A stretch of 9,807 bases of DNA from Blastocatellia bacterium (GTDB lineage: Bacteria; Acidobacteriota; Blastocatellia; Chloracidobacteriales; JADJPF01), in the NCBI GenBank assembly GCA_023265235.1, contig JAHFUF010000048.1:1-9807 (forward strand), read 5' to 3'. Under the pieces are notes generated by a model. The model was given only the letters and a program-made list of their open reading frames with translations. It searched no databases and was not told the origin of the DNA. A program made the position numbers and the translations under genes. Below are positions 4,742 through 9,807 of this stretch, one piece after another. The stretch's first letter is position 1. Each line of letters starts with the position of its first letter.

Positions 4742-7000
4742 ATGCAAGCGATTGTTGACAAAATCAAAGGATTAATTGGCCTTAAGAAGACAAAGAAATC
4801 TATTACTCAACCATTGAATAGAACTAGTACCCCACTACCATCACCACTACTAAATAACAATCTTATCTCTACCAGTATTAGTGTTAAAAATAATAGCTTT
4901 GGAGAAACAGGTAAAGCTAATGCTAATGCTAATGCTAATACTAATACTAACAATGCCAGCAACGGCAACGGTAACAACCAGAAGAGTTCCATCAATGCTA
5001 ATAATGCCAGCAATGGTAACAGCAATGCTAATAGTTATAGTAAACATAACAGTTACAACAATTATAGCTATAAACTAACAACTGTAATTGAAGAAGATTT
5101 ACAGACCGAGGATGATTTACCAGTTTTTGACCCAGATGATTTATCTGACGAAATATTCTCTAATGATAATAGTAGTATCAGTAATAATAATAGCAATAAC
5201 ACTAATAGCAATAGCACTAATAAAAATAGTAGTACTACTCTAAGGCTTAGTGAAACTCATTTATTCCAAAGCCTAGCCAAAGTTTTAAGTATTTCTGACG
5301 ATGTATTGCGCTTAGTTTCTAGTGAATTCTGTGCCCAGTGGCAAGTACTACCAATCGAGTTGATTGGTAATACTCTGAGGATTGCTTACATTAATTCTAT
5401 ACATAAAGGGACGGCAGAAAAATTACTTAGAAGTCAGCACCCCAACTTACAGTTTGAGTTTATGGCTTCTACAGAAAAATTTTTATTACATCATATTCAT
5501 GAAAGTTATTCAGGATTAAATTCTCGTGTGGCTAGAGAAAACGAAGAACAAGTCAGGCGTGAACAAGCTCTTAGAATCGCTGAACTGGAAACTAGTTCTA
5601 ATACTGCTACAGAATTAATTTTTAGCCACAATACACACTTGGATGCAGAACAAAATAGAATGTTAAGCCTTGTGTCTAAACTACTTTGTCAGATGAAACG
5701 CGCCGATGGCACTGACCTAAATATTGACTATGTAACCAAAACAGGAACAAATGGAGTAAAAGAAGGCTTTTTGCAAGTGCGGATGCGAGTAGAGCGAGAT
5801 TTAGTTCTACTTTACGACCAACCTATATCACTAGATGTATATAGCCAACTCCCTAGAATGCTAAAAGTTATTTGTGGCCGCGAGTCTACTGATGAACGGT
5901 CTATGTCCACTGGGAAAGTCAAAGCTCAACTCGTGTATGGTACTAAGAAAACTCTCGTCCAACTACGAGTTAATTTTCTCCCTACAGGACAAGATAGAGG
6001 TATTTCTATATCTATCAGACTCCAGGATCGTGAGAATTTTAAGCATAGCTTAGCCAATATCGCATTAACAAAACGTCAACAGGAAATAATAAGAAATGAG
6101 GTCTTGCGGCTCACAAGCGGACTAGTTTTAGTTGTGGGGCCAGTAAATCACGGTAAAAACACTAGTTGCATATCATTTCTAAAAGAACTTTCTGAACTTT
6201 ATCCCAAACGTAAATTTGTCACAGTAGAAGATCCTATTGAATATGATTTGTCTTTTGCTACTCAAGCAGAGGTTGAAGAGGTCGATGGAAAAGATGCTCG
6301 CTCATATGCAGATTACATTAGCACAGTACTCAGACATGATCTAAACACGCTCTACATAGGTGAAATTAGGGATGATGAAAGCGCACATATGGCAGTAAAA
6401 GGGGCTAATCTAGGTCATCTTGTCATATCAACAATACATACAAATAGTGCTTGTGAGGTTGTCGCTAGGCTACGAAGCTTAAGAGTTTCACCTTATGACA
6501 TTTCTAATGTTTTACGCACGATAATCTCCCAACGACTAGTGAAAAAAGTCTGCTCTGAATGTGTAAGGGTTAATGATGATACAGCAAAACAAATTCCTCG
6601 CTTGAATGAATACATTGATAAATTAGCTTGGAACGATGAACCTAATTTTACCCGCGGTAGTGGTAAAGACAATAGTGGAAATATCTGCCGTAATTGTCAA
6701 GGTAGTGGTTATAGAGGGGTTACAGCTATTTTTGAGATACTAAAACTATCTAGAACCCTACGTAAATTCATAGTAGATGGTGTTACTAGTGATGAACTGA
6801 AGTTCCAGGCTCAAAAAAATGGGTTTATCTCACTTTGGTATGCTGGACTAGAAAAAGCCTTACTAGGTGAAACAACGCTAGAACAAGTCTTAGATGTACT
6901 AAGTGGTTTACCAGATGAGGAAGTGGAAGGATTACCTCACTTAGATTCACTAGAAAACAAATCCTTTTATGACTCTTTTGAGGATGTACTAGCTAATTAA
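4742..7000 (+). CDS. gspE: GspE/PilB-family filament assembly ATPase with Asn-rich N-terminal extension and altered Walker A
   Basis: This 752-residue protein is much longer than the usual 500-570. A basic amphipathic start (1-20) is followed by a 145-residue low-complexity region: Asn-rich tracts at about 58-107 and 139-165 around an acidic block (116-138). A MshEN/T2SSE-N domain follows (about 167-257), then a charged helix (262-283), the N2 domain (about 300-430) and the ATPase core. The core keeps the Asp box VTVEDPIEY (493-501), Walker B with GEIRDDE (540-546), the His box GHLVISTIHTN (558-568) and a four-Cys zinc site (C604, C607, C649, C652) followed by GSGYRGVTAIFEIL. The Walker A is GPVNHGKNT (466-474), with Asn473 where the family has Thr/Ser. 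The N2 domain is divergent: GTDLNIDY replaces ASDIHIEP. It would power pilin insertion by hexamer rotation beneath GspF. Ribosome site AGGAG is at 4732-4736. The four-Cys site and MshEN domain favour PilB/GspE over PilT. Confidence 0.9.
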   Translation: MQAIVDKIKGLIGLKKTKKSITQPLNRTSTPLPSPLLNNNLISTSISVKNNSFGETGKANANANANTNTNNASNGNGNNQKSSINANNASNGNSNANSYSKHNSYNNYSYKLTTVIEEDLQTEDDLPVFDPDDLSDEIFSNDNSSISNNNSNNTNSNSTNKNSSTTLRLSETHLFQSLAKVLSISDDVLRLVSSEFCAQWQVLPIELIGNTLRIAYINSIHKGTAEKLLRSQHPNLQFEFMASTEKFLLHHIHESYSGLNSRVARENEEQVRREQALRIAELETSSNTATELIFSHNTHLDAEQNRMLSLVSKLLCQMKRADGTDLNIDYVTKTGTNGVKEGFLQVRMRVERDLVLLYDQPISLDVYSQLPRMLKVICGRESTDERSMSTGKVKAQLVYGTKKTLVQLRVNFLPTGQDRGISISIRLQDRENFKHSLANIALTKRQQEIIRNEVLRLTSGLVLVVGPVNHGKNTSCISFLKELSELYPKRKFVTVEDPIEYDLSFATQAEVEEVDGKDARSYADYISTVLRHDLNTLYIGEIRDDESAHMAVKGANLGHLVISTIHTNSACEVVARLRSLRVSPYDISNVLRTIISQRLVKKVCSECVRVNDDTAKQIPRLNEYIDKLAWNDEPNFTRGSGKDNSGNICRNCQGSGYRGVTAIFEILKLSRTLRKFIVDGVTSDELKFQAQKNGFISLWYAGLEKALLGETTLEQVLDVLSGLPDEEVEGLPHLDSLENKSFYDSFEDVLAN
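4916..4951 (+). repeat. In-frame hexanucleotide tandem repeat in the ATPase gene
   Basis: There are four copies of GCTAAT (4916-4939), then ACTAAT and ACTAAC, encoding alternating Ala-Asn and Thr-Asn at residues 59-70. The unit is two codons, so slippage would change linker length without breaking the frame. Confidence 0.9.
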
Positions 7001-7025
7001 CTAACAACAAAATTTAGCTAATTAA
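6990..7025 (+). repeat. Short direct repeat TAGCTAATTAA x2
   Basis: The 11-bp sequence occurs at 6990-7000, the last codons and stop of the ATPase gene, and at 7015-7025 in the gap before gspF. It is probably a small local duplication with no known function. Confidence 0.6.
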
Positions 7026-7058
7026 TTCAAATAGTTTGGTTTAGGAGAAATAAATAAA

Positions 7059-8216
7059 ATGTCTGGAACACTATATACACCAGTAGCAAGCGAACAAATA
7101 GCCCTTAAAACGTTTAATTCAGCAGATTTAGCAAAGTTAAAGCTTAAACGCGGTCAACTACTTAATTTTACAGCAGCTTTGCGTGATCAAAAAGAGGCTG
7201 GTAGACCCATTATGCTGGTTTTAACTGAGATGAGTAAATCATCTGAGGACAATCTAAAAATAATGATTGAGTTTTTAATTACTGAACTTGAATCAGGAAA
7301 AAAGCTTAATGAAGCAATGAAAAAACTCCCTAATATTTTTTCTGCTAGCTATTGCGCGTTAGTAAATGCTGGTGAATTAGGCGGGAGATTAACAAGGAAA
7401 AAGGATAGGGTAACTGGTCAGGTTGTGAAAGAAGGCACACTAGATCTAATTATTAATTACTTAAAACGGCTTGATACTGCCAGACAAAAAATCCTTTTAG
7501 GCATGCTCTATCCAGCAATTATTGGAGTAGCTCTAGTAGTAGCAGTAGGGTGTTTTGCGTTCTTTATTCTACCATCATTGAAAGAGGTGTTTGTTGCGTT
7601 AAATCTAGACAAACACTTTGGGTTAATGGGAAATCTATTATTTGGAATGGGTGAGTTTGTCCAAAACTATTACTACACATTCCCATTTATACTAGCTGGC
7701 TTAGGAGTAGGGGTATGGCAGTTCTGGAAAGCGTTTGGGAGTGATTTGTGGGATGAGTATCAGCTTAAACTACCAATAATAAAAGGTGTTTTTGGTAAAT
7801 TAATCATCGCAGAAACTTTTTCATTGATATCAACAATAATCTCTGCCGGGTTAACTACATACGATTGCTTAGAACTACTTACAAGCTCTACAAAAAACAG
7901 AAGCGTGGGACGTAGATTTGAGCTAGCAAGAGAATATCTTCATCAAGGGAAAACATTTTCTGAGAGTCTAAAATTATCTCATTGGCTATTCTCAGGTGAA
8001 TATTATCAAACTCTACAATCAGCAGAGGTTAGCGGTAAATTTGATGAGATTCTGCCAGATTACGCTAACAGATTATACGAGCAACTAGACAATGAAATAG
8101 ATGCATTAATAAAAATGATTGAACCAGCTTGTTTAGCTATTGCTGGCGTAGCAGTTGGATATTTATTAATCTCATTCTACGGGACAATCAGTACAGCACT
8201 AGCCAATATTCATTAA
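7059..8216 (+). CDS. gspF: GspF/PilC-family inner-membrane platform protein
   Basis: This 385-residue protein has the family's two homologous cytoplasmic helical domains and three membrane helices. Domain 1 (about 33-150) contains ALVNAGELGGRL (100-111). Helix 1 lies at about 152-172 and helix 2 at about 206-224. Domain 2 (about 240-350) contains the matching TLQSAEVSGKFDEIL (318-332). Helix 3 lies at about 354-376. These repeats correspond to the conserved GE-x-x-G-x-L motifs of T2SSF domains. Domain 1 has an extra charged stretch, about 15 residues from TRKKDRVTGQ (112-121), between its motif and the next helix; domain 2 lacks it. The protein acts as the rotating platform that the GspE ATPase turns to add pilin subunits. 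The ribosome site AGGAG (7043-7047) precedes the ATG by 11 nt. It lies 58 bp after the ATPase gene, so the two are probably co-transcribed. Confidence 0.9.
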   Translation: MSGTLYTPVASEQIALKTFNSADLAKLKLKRGQLLNFTAALRDQKEAGRPIMLVLTEMSKSSEDNLKIMIEFLITELESGKKLNEAMKKLPNIFSASYCALVNAGELGGRLTRKKDRVTGQVVKEGTLDLIINYLKRLDTARQKILLGMLYPAIIGVALVVAVGCFAFFILPSLKEVFVALNLDKHFGLMGNLLFGMGEFVQNYYYTFPFILAGLGVGVWQFWKAFGSDLWDEYQLKLPIIKGVFGKLIIAETFSLISTIISAGLTTYDCLELLTSSTKNRSVGRRFELAREYLHQGKTFSESLKLSHWLFSGEYYQTLQSAEVSGKFDEILPDYANRLYEQLDNEIDALIKMIEPACLAIAGVAVGYLLISFYGTISTALANIH

Positions 8217-8292
8217 CATTAATTTAATATCGCGTTAATACTGTAGTGTTAAATTAGGTAATAGTGGTTGTGTTAACAAGAGACTAAATTTG

Positions 8293-8308
8293 TGGCACAA
8301 GGTTTGAT
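8293..8308 (+). promoter_or_regulatory. Sigma-54 type promoter ahead of the prepilin genes
   Basis: TGGCACAAGGTTTGAT has a perfect -24 box and TTGA in place of TTGC in the -12 box, with the 12-base offset kept. It sits in the 191-bp gap after gspF, about 100 nt before the first prepilin ATG. That is the same arrangement as the proximal copy ahead of the PilM-PilN gene. The changed -12 C makes it weaker evidence than the other two. Confidence 0.45.
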
Positions 8309-8407
8309 ATAGCATAGGATACAACAGAAAGTAATAGAGAGTTTCTTAACAAGTTAAATAAGTGAGTCAAGATTAATTGCACAACTCAGAGATATAAGGA
8401 ATGCAAA

Positions 8408-9040
8408 ATGCTAATGCTAATACTAAGAGAAATTAAAAATAATAAAGGCTCTAAGAAACGCCATAATGGATTTTCACTTCTAGAGTTAATCATAGTTCTA
8501 ATTATTACTGCAATAATACTCTCAACAGTAATAATCAAAGTGAGTGGCGGTATATTAAACATGAGTGCTGATAGAGTGGTGGGAGAACTAGCATTAGCTA
8601 TCTATGAAGCAAAAGAGCAAGCAACCATAGGTAGTGTTGATGTAAGCAAACGAACTTTTAATCTAAACCAAGCTCTTGTTGGATCCCGCAATGGAGTGAC
8701 AATTACTACTACACCAATTGCAGGTAGTAATAACTGCAAGGGTGGTTGTAGCGATGATGATAATAAAATAGGCCAAATCACTAGTATTTGTGTATCAGGA
8801 AATAGTTTTTGTTTTACACCATCAGAGAGTTTTACTTTTGAAAGATTTTCAGGACGACTAACTGAGTCTCATGCGATTTTCATCAATAGCAAAAAAAGAA
8901 CAATGACAATCCTTATTACTCAGGACGGAAACTATTATGTTGCTGAGCTAATTAATAATAATTGGCAAACCCGACGAGATTTACAGAAATTATTCCCCAA
9001 ACAGGACATTAAACAAGAAACTAAGCAGGGAGATAAATAA
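8408..9040 (+). CDS. Type IV prepilin, FimT/GspH-like pseudopilin
   Basis: This 210-residue protein has a 21-residue basic leader (KNNKGSKKRHNG) and then F22-S-L-L-E26, the class III signal cut by prepilin peptidase between G21 and F22. E26 is the conserved mature Glu5. The hydrophobic N-terminal helix runs to about residue 43. The C-terminal part, with ESFTFERFSGRL (140-151) followed by beta-rich sequence, resembles the 'itFsp-x-Gr' strand of FimT/GspH minor pseudopilins. Four cysteines (110, 114, 128, 135) could form two disulfides. The leader begins MLMLILR, encoded by a copy of the GCTAAT-type repeat. Another Met at residue 3 is possible, but AAGGA (8396-8400) best fits the start at 8408. 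A sigma-54 type promoter lies upstream. FimT/GspH proteins sit at the filament tip and prime assembly. The subtype is less certain than the prepilin call. Confidence 0.8.
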   Translation: MLMLILREIKNNKGSKKRHNGFSLLELIIVLIITAIILSTVIIKVSGGILNMSADRVVGELALAIYEAKEQATIGSVDVSKRTFNLNQALVGSRNGVTITTTPIAGSNNCKGGCSDDDNKIGQITSICVSGNSFCFTPSESFTFERFSGRLTESHAIFINSKKRTMTILITQDGNYYVAELINNNWQTRRDLQKLFPKQDIKQETKQGDK

Positions 9041-9042
9041 CA

Positions 9043-9759
9043 ATGTTTACTGATAATTATAGTTATAAAGTTAAAGTTAAAAAAAGTGCAGAATTATCAA
9101 ATTCATATAAGTTTAATAGCTTTAATAGCTCAGACGGATTTACCTTGATAGAAATGATGATTGCAATAATTTTGTCAATGATTGTTATTGGGAGTTTGGT
9201 GACTTTAGCAGTTAGCACAACAAAGAATAGTAAGTTTGTTGAAAAACTAGTTGGTACTAATATTTTACTATCTCAGAAAACTACACAGCTTTTTAATAAT
9301 GCTAGTGCTGAACTAGCTAAAATCCCAAAAGATGAAACGCGAGCAGGATCAATTAATCCAGCACAACCAGTAGCAGGCTATTTTGATATAACGAATGAAT
9401 CTGGTTGTGTAATTAAAAGCGGCATATCGCCAATCCATGGTATAGACCCTACAACTAAAGATATTAGTTATAATAGTCAAATTACTAGCAGTAAAACTGG
9501 TAAAGGTGGTCTTGGGGACATTGGAGGAGATAGTGGAGGCGATAGTGGTAGTGATTTCAGCCCTCTAGATTGTTCCAGATCTACTTTTAACAATAACAGC
9601 CAATCTCTAGAACCTAAATTTCGTCGTCAGTGGGTAGTAATTAAGGATTTCCCTAGCCTGGGTGATGTAAGTTTTTCAGTAGTAATAGTAGCTATTCAAA
9701 CTAATCAAATCACATCCTCTAGTATCATAAGCAAGGGCGATGGGTTTGCCAGTAAGTAG
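9043..9759 (+). CDS. Type IV prepilin, PilW/PilV/GspJ-like minor pilin
   Basis: This 238-residue protein has a long 32-residue leader ending DG, then F33-T-L-I-E37-M-M, the prepilin peptidase site with conserved mature Glu5 at E37. A hydrophobic helix follows to about residue 58. GFTLIEMMIAIILSMIVIG is typical of minor pilins of the PilV/PilW/GspJ group. The mature part has two cysteines (122 and 177), probably a single disulfide, enclosing a Gly/Asp/Ser-rich run (154-170). It closes with beta-strand sequence such as RQWVVIKDFPS and VSFSVVIVAI. The ATG is 2 nt after the preceding stop, with AGGGAG at 9027-9032, so the two prepilins are translated together. They probably act jointly as tip or priming pilins of the machine encoded upstream. 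The remaining 48 bp of the window (9760-9807) hold no recognisable gene. The exact minor-pilin class is not resolved. Confidence 0.8.
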   Translation: MFTDNYSYKVKVKKSAELSNSYKFNSFNSSDGFTLIEMMIAIILSMIVIGSLVTLAVSTTKNSKFVEKLVGTNILLSQKTTQLFNNASAELAKIPKDETRAGSINPAQPVAGYFDITNESGCVIKSGISPIHGIDPTTKDISYNSQITSSKTGKGGLGDIGGDSGGDSGSDFSPLDCSRSTFNNNSQSLEPKFRRQWVVIKDFPSLGDVSFSVVIVAIQTNQITSSSIISKGDGFASK

Positions 9760-9807
9760 TTGATTTATAATTAGTTATGTAAATGTATATTAATTTATGA
9801 TTATTTT

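Noticed and set aside
4916..4951. CRISPR-like or phase-variation repeat
   Set aside because: The repeats have no spacers. The unit is 6 bp, a multiple of three, so slippage cannot switch the gene off; it is a coding microsatellite only.
4807..5078. Several frames on both strands with Leu/Ala/Ile/Met repeats that mimic membrane proteins
   Set aside because: They are shadows of the Asn-rich repeat tract in the ATPase gene, caused by the hexanucleotide repeat read in other frames.
8235..8252. AT-rich hairpin TTAATAC/GTGTTAA after gspF, possible terminator
   Set aside because: It is a short AT-only stem with a wobble pair and no T-run. Such palindromes are expected by chance in DNA of this composition.

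Overview
This is a strongly AT-rich stretch of bacterial DNA. TGA is used as a stop (the 706-1344 gene ends in TGA), so the standard bacterial code fits. The gene set suggests a diderm bacterium: a type IV pilus / type II secretion type envelope machine, an ECF sigma factor with a membrane partner, and sigma-54 type promoters. I cannot name the genus. CTAG is common here, which argues against enteric-like genomes.

Left part (1-1344, minus strand): an ECF-type RNA polymerase sigma factor (706-1344) overlaps by 8 nt the start of a single-pass membrane protein (713 down to base 1, cut by the window edge). The second gene is a good candidate for the anti-sigma factor.

Middle (1356-2059): a 704-bp unit bounded by 41-bp inverted repeats (39/41 identical). 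It carries one gene, an IS200/IS605-type Y1 transposase (TnpA) homologue. Its HUH histidines and its catalytic tyrosine have all been replaced, yet the frame is intact. The left end of the unit carries the apparent Shine-Dalgarno of the sigma-factor gene.

Right part (2123-9759, plus strand): six co-oriented genes encode the inner-membrane core of a type IV filament machine. In order they are a PilM-PilN fusion (GspL-like), PilO, the GspE/PilB assembly ATPase, the GspF/PilC platform protein, a FimT/GspH-like pseudopilin and a second prepilin of the PilW/PilV type. Three sigma-54 (-24/-12) type sequences with exact GG/GC spacing lie in the gaps: two in tandem ahead of the PilM-PilN gene and one ahead of the prepilin pair. 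The prediction is that RpoN and an enhancer-binding activator switch on both the machine and the pilins. The ATPase has two oddities: a 165-residue Asn-rich N-terminal extension encoded partly by a hexanucleotide repeat, and a Walker A motif ending in GKN instead of GKT/GKS. The secretin, the prepilin peptidase, PilT and the major pilin are not in the window.
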